Origin: Phycisphaerales bacterium
GTDB taxonomy: Bacteria > Planctomycetota > Phycisphaerae > Phycisphaerales > SM1A02
Direction: 5' to 3'
DNA: 32,690 nt
Assembly: GCA_013003065.1 (NCBI GenBank)
Contig: JABDLI010000258.1
Coordinates: 1 to 32,690 of the forward strand
The notes under the pieces were generated by a model that was not told the origin of the DNA, searched no databases, and saw only the letters and a list, made by a program, of their open reading frames with translations. The first letter of the stretch is position 1, and every line of letters begins with the position of its first letter. Made by a program: the position numbers and the translations under genes. Positions 1 to 9,243 of this stretch are shown piece by piece.

Positions 1-92
1 GTCCGCGTCCGTGCCCGCGTCCGCGTCCGTGCCCGTGCCCGCGTCCGCGTCCGTGCCCGCGTCCGCGCCCGTGTCCGCGTCGACGCCCGCGC
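1..92. repeat. Degenerate G[T/C]CCG[C/T] hexamer tandem array (array 1), truncated by the window start
   Basis: Direct reading: GTCCGC GTCCGT GCCCGC GTCCGC GTCCGT GCCCGT ... in strict 6-bp phase. Confidence 0.9.
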
Positions 93-127
93 CAAGCTAC
101 CATCCCCACAACGAGAGGCCCGCTCCC

Positions 128-319
128 ATGCCCCTTCACCGATCCCGACACAACCGACTCCTCGGCGGCGTCTGCGGCGGTCTCGCGCACTGGCTCGGGT
201 GGAACCCCACCCTCGTCCGCATCCTCTTCGTCCTGGTGTCGATCCTGTCGGCCGGTTTCCCCGGGACGATCGTGTACATCGTTCTCTGGATCCTGATGCC
301 GCTCTCCGACGATCGGTGA
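128..319 (+). CDS. PspC-domain small membrane protein
   Basis: RLLGGVCGGLAHWLGWNPTLVRILFVLVSILSAGFPGTIVYIVLWILMP is a typical PspC domain. ORF start at 11 rejected because its N-terminus only translates the hexamer array; ATG at 128 preferred. Confidence 0.88.
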   Translation: MPLHRSRHNRLLGGVCGGLAHWLGWNPTLVRILFVLVSILSAGFPGTIVYIVLWILMPLSDDR

Positions 320-329
320 TGGAGCGGTC

Positions 330-1544
330 ATGACCCGACCCGCCGGCGATTCCGGTGAACGCTGGATCCTGCACGTGGACATGGACGCGTTCTTCGCGTC
401 CGTCGAGCAGCTCGATGAGCCCGCCCTCCGCGGCAAGCCCGTGCTCGTCGGTCACGACGGACGACGCGGGGTCGTCACCGCCGCGTCGTACGAAGCGCGG
501 GAGTTCGGTTGTCACTCCGCGCAGCCGATGGCGGTGGCGAAACGGCAGTGCCCGCACGCGATCGTCCGCCCCGGTCGCTTCGCTCGGTATCGCGAGCTCT
601 CCGAGGCGATGTTCGAGATCCTTCACGCGGTGACGCCGGTGGTCGAGCCGCTCAGCATCGACGAGGCGTTTCTCGACGTGACCGGGTCGCAGCGGCTGTT
701 CGGCGCGCCGCCGACGATCGCCCGTCGGATCAAGGATCGCATCGCGGGCGAGCTGGGGCTGACCGCGAGCGTGGGGGTGGCCGCGAACAAGTTCCTCGCC
801 AAGCTCGCCTCCGACTGGGAAAAGCCCGACGGGCTCACCGTGATCGAGCCCGCCGCGACGCTCACCCGGCTTGCCCCGCTGCCCATCGGCCGGATGTGGG
901 GCGTCGGTCCCGCGCAGGAGCGGCGGCTGCGCGCGGTCGGGATCGGCTGCTTTGGTGATCTTCAGCGGATGACGCAGGAAGACGCGGAGCGCATCCTCGG
1001 CTCCGGCGGCGCCCACTTCTGGCGGCTTGCGCGGGGGGCGGACAGCCGGCGGGTCGTTCGCGACAGCCGCGCGCGAAGCATCGGACACGAGCAGACGTTC
1101 GGGATCGACGTCGAGTCACGCGATCATCTCCGCGGCGTGCTGCTCCGCCAGACCGAACACGTCGCCGAACGGCTCCGCCGCGCCGGGCTGCGGGCGCGAA
1201 CCGTCTCGATCAAGGTGCGTTTCGGCGACTTCCAGACCATCGCGCGGTCGGTCACGCTGCGTCAGGCGACCGATCGCACCGACGCCCTGTGGCCCGCGAC
1301 GCGGGGTCTCTTCGACGCGTGGGCGAAGACCTCTTTCGTGCCCGTGCGTCTCATCGGCGTCTCGACCAGCAACATGGCCAGCGAACCGCCCGCCCAGCTC
1401 GAGCTCTTTCCCGACGAGGCGGCCATCCGCGGCCGCAAGATCGACGCGACGACGGATGCGATTCACGCGCGGTTCGGGCGTGGCAGCATCGGCCGCGGCG
1501 TGCGGACGAGTCGCGGGCGTGGGTCGGGTCCGTCGGGCTCCTGA
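330..1544 (+). CDS. dinB: DNA polymerase IV (Y-family translesion polymerase)
   Basis: ILHVDMDAFFASVEQ, SIDEAFLDVTG, GLTASVGVAANKFLAKLASDWEKPDG: canonical DinB motifs. Confidence 0.96.
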   Translation: MTRPAGDSGERWILHVDMDAFFASVEQLDEPALRGKPVLVGHDGRRGVVTAASYEAREFGCHSAQPMAVAKRQCPHAIVRPGRFARYRELSEAMFEILHAVTPVVEPLSIDEAFLDVTGSQRLFGAPPTIARRIKDRIAGELGLTASVGVAANKFLAKLASDWEKPDGLTVIEPAATLTRLAPLPIGRMWGVGPAQERRLRAVGIGCFGDLQRMTQEDAERILGSGGAHFWRLARGADSRRVVRDSRARSIGHEQTFGIDVESRDHLRGVLLRQTEHVAERLRRAGLRARTVSIKVRFGDFQTIARSVTLRQATDRTDALWPATRGLFDAWAKTSFVPVRLIGVSTSNMASEPPAQLELFPDEAAIRGRKIDATTDAIHARFGRGSIGRGVRTSRGRGSGPSGS

Positions 1545-1548
1545 CGAC

Positions 1549-1738
1549 GGCGTCCGGGTCCGTGTTCGCGTCCGGGTCCGTGTTCGCGTCCGTGACCGCG
1601 TCCGTGAGCGGGTCCGCGTCCGTGTCCGTGTCCGTGTCCGCGTCCGTGTCCGTGTCCGCGTCCGTGTCCGGGTCCGCGTCCGTGTCCGTGCCCGCGACCG
1701 CGTCCGTGTCCGTGTCCGTGTCCGTGTCCGTGTCCGCG
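1549..1738. repeat. Degenerate GTCCG[C/T] hexamer tandem array (array 2), roughly 30 units
   Basis: Direct reading; lies between convergent dinB (+) and the dockerin-tailed protein (-). Confidence 0.93.
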
Positions 1739-1806
1739 AGACGCCGCCCCGGTCCCGGGTTGGTCGGGCCGAGGCGGCATACGTGAGGCTCGAGGTCACC
1801 AGTCGA

Positions 1807-2646
1807 TCATGAGCACGCTCCCCAGGCGCTCAGGACCTCGAGCAGATCCGTGAAGCCGACGCTCTGGTCGCCGTCGAGATCGGCGGGGCAGCATTCGCAC
1901 GGTCCCCAGGCGCTCAGCACGGTCAGGAGGTCGACCATGTCGATGCGGCGGTCGCCGTTCGTGTCGGACGGGCACTCGGGCATGAACCCGTACTGGACGT
2001 GGTCGATTTCGAGACCACCGTCGGTCGTCGTCAGCCGCACCCCCGCGATGCCATCGGGGTGGGAGACGCCGATGAAGCGGTCCTCGGCGGTCGATCCCGT
2101 GTAGGCCGCGTTGCCGAAGTGCACCGATCGCGCGTCCATCGGCGTGCGTTCGAGGTCGAAGACTTCGACGATCAGCTCGGCGCCCTCCAGACCATCGGTC
2201 CAGACGAAGCCGACGTGCGTCGGCAGCACCTCCAGGTACTCCGGATCGAACTCGATCAGCAGCCAGACGCCACCGGTGTCCGTGTACATCGCGTGGTACG
2301 AGTGTCCCTCGGCACCCGAGCCGTCGATGACACCGTCATCTCCGTCGACCGAGTCGGTGAACGTGCCCGGCGCCCGGACGTAGCCGGGGTCGGCGCTCAT
2401 CGTCAGACCGGGGGTCATCACGTACCCCATCTCGAAGTTGTCGAGCCAGAAGTAGCCCCACCCCTCCTCCGCCAGCCACGGGCTGTCGGCGATCTCGAGG
2501 TACGGTGTGTCTGGGGGAACAAGCCAGGCCGGCTCGGCTTCGCAGTCCTGCGCCGACGCGGGCCCGACCATGATGCAGACAGCGACAATACCGGCGACGC
2601 AAGACGCCCGCCGCATTGTCGTCAGCGTGGTTGGGAAGCTGTTCAT
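1807..2646 (-). CDS. Secreted protein with C-terminal GC-type dockerin-like repeats
   Basis: Signal peptide MNSFPTTLTTMRRASCVAGIVAVCIMVGPASA; tail DTNGDRRIDMVDLLTVLSAWGPC...DLDGDQSVGFTDLLEVLSAWGACS. Start moved from 2760 to ATG at 2646. Confidence 0.85.
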   Translation of the reverse strand: MNSFPTTLTTMRRASCVAGIVAVCIMVGPASAQDCEAEPAWLVPPDTPYLEIADSPWLAEEGWGYFWLDNFEMGYVMTPGLTMSADPGYVRAPGTFTDSVDGDDGVIDGSGAEGHSYHAMYTDTGGVWLLIEFDPEYLEVLPTHVGFVWTDGLEGAELIVEVFDLERTPMDARSVHFGNAAYTGSTAEDRFIGVSHPDGIAGVRLTTTDGGLEIDHVQYGFMPECPSDTNGDRRIDMVDLLTVLSAWGPCECCPADLDGDQSVGFTDLLEVLSAWGACS

Positions 2647-2756
2647 CGCACAAACCCCTTTACTTGGTTTGCTGCCCGGGGGTGTCCGATGGTGAGAACC
2701 ACACCTTATCCAGCACGTGCGTCGGTTCCCATCCGCAGACGACACCGATTGTGACG

Positions 2757-2890
2757 CCACACGGACACGGACGCGGACACGGACACGGACACGGACGCGG
2801 ACACGGACACGGACCCGGACACGGACCCGGACGCGGACGCGGACACGGACCCGGACACGGACGCGGCCCCGGCCCCGGACCCCGGACCCC
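2757..2890. repeat. Hexamer tandem array (array 3), GGACAC/GGACGC on + (GTCCG[T/C] on -), roughly 22 units
   Basis: Direct reading; lies between the divergent dockerin (-) and PSCyt1 (+) genes. Confidence 0.92.
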
Positions 2891-3081
2891 GACCCCGACC
2901 CCCAAACCCCGACTCACCGTCCAACTCAGGATACGACGATCAGACGCCGCATGCGTGGGGTACACCGATCCCTCGGAGCCGCCCCCGGCGTCCACACTTC
3001 GCCAAAAACGGAGACATCGATCCCCGCCCACGCTCTACGATGGTGCGTGCGGCACGAGTCCGCGGTGAAGGAGGTCGGTGC

Positions 3082-6000
3082 GTGGGGCTCAACGTCGGAA
3101 ATCGCGTCGCCGGAACGTGGGGCCGATCGGAGCGGTTCTGCGTGATCGGCCTCGCCCTCGTCGCCTCCGGGCTCCCGAGTGCGGAAGCGGCGGCGGCAAC
3201 ACCGGCCGGGGCCGAGGTCCGGTACGGCGAGCACATCCGGCCGATCCTCTCCGATCGCTGTTTCAAGTGTCACGGCCCGGACGCCGCGACCCGCCAGGCG
3301 GAGCTGCGGCTCGACGCGTTCGATGTCGTCACCGCGGACCGGGGCGGCTACGCCGTCGTCGTGCCCGGGGATGCGGAGTCCAGTGAGCTCTGGCGACGCA
3401 TCAACGCGACCCACGCCGATGACATCATGCCGCCGCCGCATTCGGCCAAGAAGCCACTCTCGGATGACGAGAAGAGGCTCGTGCGTCGATGGATCGAAGC
3501 GGGCGCCGAGTACGAGCCGCACTGGGCGTACGTGACGCCGCAACGACCGCCGCTTCCCGACGTACGCAACGCCGACCGGGTCCGCACCCCCATCGACCGG
3601 TTCATCCTCGCCCGCCTCGACGCCCACGGGATCGATCCCGCGCCCGACGCTTCCGCCGAGACGGTCATCCGCCGTCTCTTCCTCGACGTGACGGGTCTGC
3701 CGCCGACGCCGGATGAGATCGACCGATTCCTCGAGGACGATGACGCGGACGCGTACGAGCGTTGGGTCGATCGTCTCCTGACGGAAGAGCCGTATCGTTC
3801 GCGGTTCGCCGAACACTGGGCGACGTCGTGGCTCGACGCCGCCCGCTACGGCGACACGTCGGGCATCCACATGGACAACGGCCGCCAGATCTGGCTGTGG
3901 CGGGACTGGGTCCTGGCGGCCTTCAGAGACAACCTTCCGTACGACCGCTTCGTGGTCGAGCAGATCGCCGGCGACCTCCTGCCGGACGCCACGGTCGAAC
4001 AGAAGATCGCCAGCGGTTTCAACCGAAACCACGTGACGACCGACGAGGTTGGCGCGATCAGCGCCGAGTACCTCGTCGAGTACGCCGTCGATCGCGTCAG
4101 CACGACGTCGTCGGTGTTCCTCGGTCTGACGGCGGGCTGTGCGCGGTGTCACGATCACAAGTTCGACCCCATCTCGCAGGAGGAGTTCTACGAGCTCACC
4201 GCGTTCTTCAACTCGGTGGATGAGCCGGGTCTCTACTCGCAGACCGCCGACGCCAACCGCGCGTACGAGCCGTTCCTGGAAGTGCCGACGCCGGAGCAGC
4301 AGGAGACGCTGCACACGCTCGACACGCGGATCGAGTCGCTCGAAGCCGAGATGGCAACCGTGCCCCCCGAAGAAGTCGAAGAACGTGACGCCTACCTGCG
4401 GGCGCTGAGGACGCAGTCCGGCGTGCGTTGGACGCTGCCGGAGGTCGTCGAAGCGACGTCGAGCGACGAGCGGGTCACGCTCGAGCCGCAGGACGACGGC
4501 TCGCTCCTCGCGACGGGACCGATGCCGGACCAGGAGAACTACGTCGTTCGTCTGCGCACGCCCGAGAGCGCGTTGCGTCTCGTGCTCATCGAAGCGTTGC
4601 CGACCCCCGGCGCCGGCCCCGGCGCGGGCCGTGCGAGCCACGGGAACGCCGTGATCTCGCGGCTCGCGGTCGAGACCCGCGCCGCCGGCAGCGACGCCCC
4701 GTGGCAACCCATCACGATGCGCTGGGCGTGGTCGGACCACAACCAGTTGGACCGCGACTTCGAGGCGACGAACCTCATTCGTCGCGACGACACGCTCGGC
4801 TGGGCCGCCGACGGCAATCAGTTCGCCGGACAGCGGCTGCTGTGCCTGCTCGCCGAGGAGCCGTTCGGCTTCGAGGCCGGCACCGAGCTGCGTCTCACCT
4901 TCGAGTTCCGCTCGCCGTTCTTCAAGCACTCGCTCGGGCGGGTGCGGCTGCGGCTGGGGACGATCTCCGAGGACGGGCTGGCGATGCTGCCCGCGACGCT
5001 GGGGCGGTGGCGGGTCGCCGGTCACTTCCCGGTGGCGAACCGCGGCGCGGCGTTCGCCACGGAGCACGGCCCGGAGCTGCTCACCTCGATCGCCGCCCCC
5101 GTCGCGTTCGGGGCGGACGGGAAGGCGTTTCGGTTCGACGCCACGCTCGTCGACGAACGCGTCGTGCGGCTGCCGGGCGGCGTGGGATCGAACTACGTCG
5201 CGCGCACGATCTTCACGCCGACCGCCCGGTTGATGAAGGTCTCGCTCGGAAGCGACGACGGCTACCGGCTCTTCGTCAACGGCGTCGAGATCGCCAAGGA
5301 GGAGGTCGATCGCGGCGCAGCGCCCGATCAGAGCGTCGCGACCGTCCCGCTCAGGGCGGGCATGAACAGCCTCGTCATGAAGATCGTGAACACCGGTGGT
5401 CCGTCGGGCTACTACTTCCGCGTCGTCCGTGACGAACGGGCGCCGCTCACACCGGGGCTCGTGTCCGGCCTCGTGCCGCCCGAGATCCTCGGGACCGGGC
5501 AGGCGAAGGAGCTTGCCGCGGTCTACCGCCGCCTCGTCTCACCGGCCTACCGAAAGGCGGAGACGGCGCTTGCCGAGGCCCAGGCGGCGCGGGCCGACCT
5601 CCAGAAACTCGTGCCCCGCACGATGGTCATGAAGGATCTCCAAACGCCGCGGGACACGTACGTGCTCATCCGGGGTCAGTACGACCACCCCGACACCACC
5701 CGCCCGGTGACCGCGAACGTCCCGGCCGTGCTCGGCCGACTGGCCGATGACGTGCCGAAGAACCGGCTTGGTCTCGCGCAGTGGATGATGACGCCCGACA
5801 ACCCGCTCGTCGCGCGGGTGGCCGCGAACCGAATGTGGCAGCTGGTCTTCGGCACGGGCCTCGTCCGCACCTCCGACGACTTCGGTTTTCAGGGGGAGTG
5901 GCCGTCGCACCCCGAGCTGCTGGACTGGTTGGCCGTCGAGCTTCGTGAGCGGGACTGGGATACGCAGCACCTGCTGCGGATGATCCTCACGAGCAGCGTG

Positions 6001-6708
6001 TACCGCCAGCAGTCTCGCGTGCGTGGGGACGTTGCCGAGGCCGACCCCGACAACCGTTTGCTCGCCTGGTTCCCGCGGCAGCGGCTGTCGGCGGAGCAGA
6101 TTCGCGATCAGGCGCTCTACGCTTCCGGTCTCCTGCGCGAACGGCTCGGCGGCCCGTCCGTCAAGCCGTACCAGCCGGCCGGGCTGTGGCGTGAGGTCGC
6201 CATGCCGAACTCGAACACACGCACGTTCCAGCGTGGGGACGAGGACGAGCTGTGGCGACGCAGCCTGTACACGTACTGGAAACGCGCCAGCCCGCCGCCG
6301 TCGCTGCAGACGTTCGACGCGCCCACCCGCGAAGCGTGCGTCGTGCGGCGACCGATCACGAACACCCCGCTCCAGGCCCTCGTGCTCTGGAACGACGAGC
6401 AGTTCGTGGAAGCGGCGCGCATGCTGGCGACGCGAACGCTGGACGACGCCCCCGACGACGACACCCGGCTCGTGCGGATGTTCCGCCGCTGCACGGGACG
6501 AACGCCCGAGCCGGCGGAATTGACGCTGCTCCGCGCCGGCCTCGCCGAGTTTCGAACGCGGTACTCCGCCGCCCCCGATGACGCCGAGGGCCTTCTCGCG
6601 GTCGGCGTGGCCCCGCGTCCCGAGGACGTCCCCCCGCCGGAGCTGGCCGCCTGGACCGTCCTCGCCAGCTCGATCTTGAGCCTTCACGAGAGCATCACGC
6701 GAGATTAG
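3082..6708 (+). CDS. Planctomycete PSCyt1 / DUF1549 / DUF1553 family protein with a PA14-like insert
   Basis: EHIRPILSDRCFKCHGPDAATRQAELRLD (CxxCH), FAEHWATSWLDAARYGDT, GCARCHDHKFDPISQEEFYELTAFF, LVARVAANRMWQLVFGTGLVRTSDDFG. GTG at 3082 preferred over ATG 3040: AAGGAGG at 3068-3074 and a better signal peptide. Confidence 0.9.
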   Translation: MGLNVGNRVAGTWGRSERFCVIGLALVASGLPSAEAAAATPAGAEVRYGEHIRPILSDRCFKCHGPDAATRQAELRLDAFDVVTADRGGYAVVVPGDAESSELWRRINATHADDIMPPPHSAKKPLSDDEKRLVRRWIEAGAEYEPHWAYVTPQRPPLPDVRNADRVRTPIDRFILARLDAHGIDPAPDASAETVIRRLFLDVTGLPPTPDEIDRFLEDDDADAYERWVDRLLTEEPYRSRFAEHWATSWLDAARYGDTSGIHMDNGRQIWLWRDWVLAAFRDNLPYDRFVVEQIAGDLLPDATVEQKIASGFNRNHVTTDEVGAISAEYLVEYAVDRVSTTSSVFLGLTAGCARCHDHKFDPISQEEFYELTAFFNSVDEPGLYSQTADANRAYEPFLEVPTPEQQETLHTLDTRIESLEAEMATVPPEEVEERDAYLRALRTQSGVRWTLPEVVEATSSDERVTLEPQDDGSLLATGPMPDQENYVVRLRTPESALRLVLIEALPTPGAGPGAGRASHGNAVISRLAVETRAAGSDAPWQPITMRWAWSDHNQLDRDFEATNLIRRDDTLGWAADGNQFAGQRLLCLLAEEPFGFEAGTELRLTFEFRSPFFKHSLGRVRLRLGTISEDGLAMLPATLGRWRVAGHFPVANRGAAFATEHGPELLTSIAAPVAFGADGKAFRFDATLVDERVVRLPGGVGSNYVARTIFTPTARLMKVSLGSDDGYRLFVNGVEIAKEEVDRGAAPDQSVATVPLRAGMNSLVMKIVNTGGPSGYYFRVVRDERAPLTPGLVSGLVPPEILGTGQAKELAAVYRRLVSPAYRKAETALAEAQAARADLQKLVPRTMVMKDLQTPRDTYVLIRGQYDHPDTTRPVTANVPAVLGRLADDVPKNRLGLAQWMMTPDNPLVARVAANRMWQLVFGTGLVRTSDDFGFQGEWPSHPELLDWLAVELRERDWDTQHLLRMILTSSVYRQQSRVRGDVAEADPDNRLLAWFPRQRLSAEQIRDQALYASGLLRERLGGPSVKPYQPAGLWREVAMPNSNTRTFQRGDEDELWRRSLYTYWKRASPPPSLQTFDAPTREACVVRRPITNTPLQALVLWNDEQFVEAARMLATRTLDDAPDDDTRLVRMFRRCTGRTPEPAELTLLRAGLAEFRTRYSAAPDDAEGLLAVGVAPRPEDVPPPELAAWTVLASSILSLHESITRD

Positions 6709-6713
6709 CCGTC

Positions 6714-8168
6714 ATGGACCCGCTCGAACAACGCTATCTGGACATGACCCGCCGCCGCTTCTTCGGCCGGTGCGCGACCGGCGCGTTCGGCGCCGTGGGG
6801 TCGATGGCGTTGTCCGGTCTGATCAACACCCCCCGCGCCGTCGCGGCGTCGCCGTCCCGCTCCGGCCCGCACTTCGCGCCCAAGGCGAAGCGGGTGATCT
6901 ACATGCACATGGAGGGAGCGCCGAGCCAGCTCGACCTCTTCGACCACAAGCCGCAGCTCCGTCCGCGATTCGACCAGGATCTGCCCGACTCCATCCGCCA
7001 GGGACAGCGGCTCACCGGCATGACCAGCGGTCAGGATCGATTCCCGGTCGCCCCCTCGCTGTTTCGATTCGACCGGTACGAGAACAACGAGGACGGCATC
7101 TGGATCAGTGAATTGATGCCGCACACCGGCGCGATCGCGAAGGAGCTGTGCTTCGTTCACTCGATGCACACCGACGCGATCAACCACGAGCCCGGCATCA
7201 CGTTCTTCCAGACCGGCTCCCAGCAGCCCGGGCGACCGTCGTTCGGAGCGTGGGCCAGCTACGGGCTGGGCAACGAGAACGCGAACCTCCCCTCGTTCGT
7301 CGTGTTGATCTCGCAGGGCTTCGGCAACATGCAGGCGCTCTCGGCCCGGTTCTGGGGCAGCGGCTTTCTTCCGAGCGAGCACCAGGGGTGCCGGATGCGG
7401 AGCGCCGGCGACCCCGTGCTGTACCTGAACGACCCGCCGGGGATCGATCGGCCCGACCGGCGCCGCATGCTCGACCTCATGGCCGCGCTCAACGAACGCG
7501 AGATGACACGAACGATGGACCCCGAGGTCCAAGCCCGCGTCAGCCAGTACGAGATGGCCTACCGCATGCAGATGTCGGTGCCGGAGCTCGTCGACATCTC
7601 CGGCGAGGACGACGAGACGCTCGCCATGTACGGCCCCGAGGTGCGCAAGCCCGGGACGTTTGCCTCCAATTGCCTGCTCGCGCGGCGTCTGGCGGAACGG
7701 GACGTGCGGTTCATCCAGCTCTACATGCGAGGCTGGGACGCGCACAACAACCTGCCGAACGAGATCCGCCTCCAGAGCGCGGCGGTCGACCAGCCGCAGG
7801 CAGCGCTCGTCAAGGACCTGAAGCGACGCGGCCTGCTCGACGACACGCTCGTCATCTGGGCGGGCGAATTCGGCCGAACCGTGTACAGCCAGGGCACGCT
7901 CTCGGAGACCAACTACGGCCGCGATCACCACCCCCGCTGCTTCACGATCTGGATGGCGGGCGGCGGCGTCAAGCCCGGCGTCTCCATCGGCAAGACCGAC
8001 GACTACTCGTACAACATCGTCGAGAACCCGGTGGACGTTCACGATCTGCACGCGACGATGCTCCACCTCCTCGGTCTCGACCACGAGCGGCTGACGTTCC
8101 GTCAGGCCGGCAGAGACTTCCGCCTCACCGACGTCTTCGGCAAGGTCCGCCCCGAGATGCTGCTGTAG
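6714..8168 (+). CDS. DUF1501 family (sulfatase-like) protein with Tat-like signal
   Basis: TRRRFFGRCATGAFGAVGSMALSGL Tat-like N-terminus; VIWAGEFGRTVYSQG, GRDHHPRCFTIWMAGGGVKPG are typical of DUF1501. Confidence 0.92.
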   Translation: MDPLEQRYLDMTRRRFFGRCATGAFGAVGSMALSGLINTPRAVAASPSRSGPHFAPKAKRVIYMHMEGAPSQLDLFDHKPQLRPRFDQDLPDSIRQGQRLTGMTSGQDRFPVAPSLFRFDRYENNEDGIWISELMPHTGAIAKELCFVHSMHTDAINHEPGITFFQTGSQQPGRPSFGAWASYGLGNENANLPSFVVLISQGFGNMQALSARFWGSGFLPSEHQGCRMRSAGDPVLYLNDPPGIDRPDRRRMLDLMAALNEREMTRTMDPEVQARVSQYEMAYRMQMSVPELVDISGEDDETLAMYGPEVRKPGTFASNCLLARRLAERDVRFIQLYMRGWDAHNNLPNEIRLQSAAVDQPQAALVKDLKRRGLLDDTLVIWAGEFGRTVYSQGTLSETNYGRDHHPRCFTIWMAGGGVKPGVSIGKTDDYSYNIVENPVDVHDLHATMLHLLGLDHERLTFRQAGRDFRLTDVFGKVRPEMLL

Positions 8169-8244
8169 GTGACGGACGACGACCCTCCGGCGACGGACGC
8201 ACGGATCGTCGTCCCTCTCTCCGTCTTCATCCGCGCCGTTGTCG

Positions 8245-9030
8245 TCACGACCACGCGGCCAGCACGTGGAGGAGGTCGTTGAACCCGACCATCCCGTCAC
8301 CATCGACATCACCGACGCATCGCGTCGGCGGCGGCGGGCACGGGCCCCAATGCTCGAGCAGGATGGCGAGGTCGAATTCGTCGACGTCGCCGTCGTCATC
8401 GAGATCCTCGTCCTCGATGAACTCGAACTCGTACACGAGCGTGATGACGCCGGCGGCGGAGAGCTCCTCGTCGCCAACGATCGTGGCGATGGTGGTGCCG
8501 ATGAAGCTCAGACCACCCGTCGCGAAGACATCGGCGGTCAGGCTGCCGGTCCCGATGTAAGGACCGAGGTCCACGGTCGCCGTCGCGCTCGTGATCCCAT
8601 GATCGGAGACAACGCCAAAGTCCCAGAAATCGGGACCGCTTCCCGGCACGCCGTCGCTCGGGCCGACCGTGCCATCGGTGACAAACGTCTCATTGAACTG
8701 GAGTTGCACATCGAGCAGATCGACGAGGTCAACGGTCATGAACCCGCTGAGGTTCACGCCGAAGTCCGGCGCGGGCAATGTCGAGTCGTTCTCGACCGTG
8801 ACGTGATCCGCCGCGAGCTCACCGTCCAGCCACAGGGTCACCCTGCACAGGGCGCGGGTGGCGTCCTGGTCGTCGAACTGATCGAACAAGAACGACCCGA
8901 TACCGGGCATCGGCGTGTACTCGAACTCGTGCTCCTGCAACTCTTCGAACGGGCCGCCGGCCGACGCCGGGGCAGAGGGCAAACCGCTTGTGAGCACGAT
9001 GCTGCTGAGAATGGCCGTGAAGGTCTTCAT
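8245..9030 (-). CDS. Secreted protein with dockerin-like C-terminus
   Basis: N-terminal signal peptide; DLDDDGDVDEFDLAILLEHWGPCPPPPTRCVGDVDGDGMVGFNDLLHVLAAWS. Confidence 0.82.
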   Translation of the reverse strand: MKTFTAILSSIVLTSGLPSAPASAGGPFEELQEHEFEYTPMPGIGSFLFDQFDDQDATRALCRVTLWLDGELAADHVTVENDSTLPAPDFGVNLSGFMTVDLVDLLDVQLQFNETFVTDGTVGPSDGVPGSGPDFWDFGVVSDHGITSATATVDLGPYIGTGSLTADVFATGGLSFIGTTIATIVGDEELSAAGVITLVYEFEFIEDEDLDDDGDVDEFDLAILLEHWGPCPPPPTRCVGDVDGDGMVGFNDLLHVLAAWS

Positions 9031-9243
9031 GTTGGACTCCCGATGAACCCCGGACGTCCGGCCGTATGCCCGTTCTATCCTTGACCTGTGTCCAGCGGCT
9101 GTCCGTCATCACCTCACCCCGAAGACGGTGGCGGCGGTCGAGGAGATTCGGATCGGGATGTCACGAAGGTCGATCGACACATCGATCAAGACGCGAACCA
9201 TCATCCTCAAGTGCATGATCGCGCACGCACCGGCCTGGGGGAT

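Noticed and set aside
1-92. N-terminal 39-residue extension of the PspC ORF (start at 11)
   Set aside because: It only translates the repeat (ASVPVPASASVPAS); ATG at 128 gives a normal PspC protein.
1116-1799. ORFs encoding TRTRTR / VRVRVR / SVSVSV low-complexity peptides across array 2 (also array 3)
   Set aside because: Hexamer arrays lack stop codons in most frames; the peptides are translation of the repeat. No start, RBS or domain supports coding.
1549-2890. Arrays 2 and 3 as CRISPR
   Set aside because: Pure hexamer periodicity with no spacers, no 25-40 bp repeats and no cas genes.
2926-5067. 713-aa antisense ORF opposite the PSCyt1/DUF1549 gene
   Set aside because: Arg/Val-rich, no recognisable motif, fully opposite a well-supported CDS; long shadow ORFs are expected at this GC content.
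6705-8477. 590-aa antisense ORF opposite the DUF1501 gene
   Set aside because: Same reasoning; the + strand frame has clear DUF1501 motifs.
9051-9062. 12-bp palindrome CCGGACGTCCGG upstream of the 8245-9030 gene
   Set aside because: Short GC palindromes are common in such GC-rich DNA; no second site or known operator recognised.
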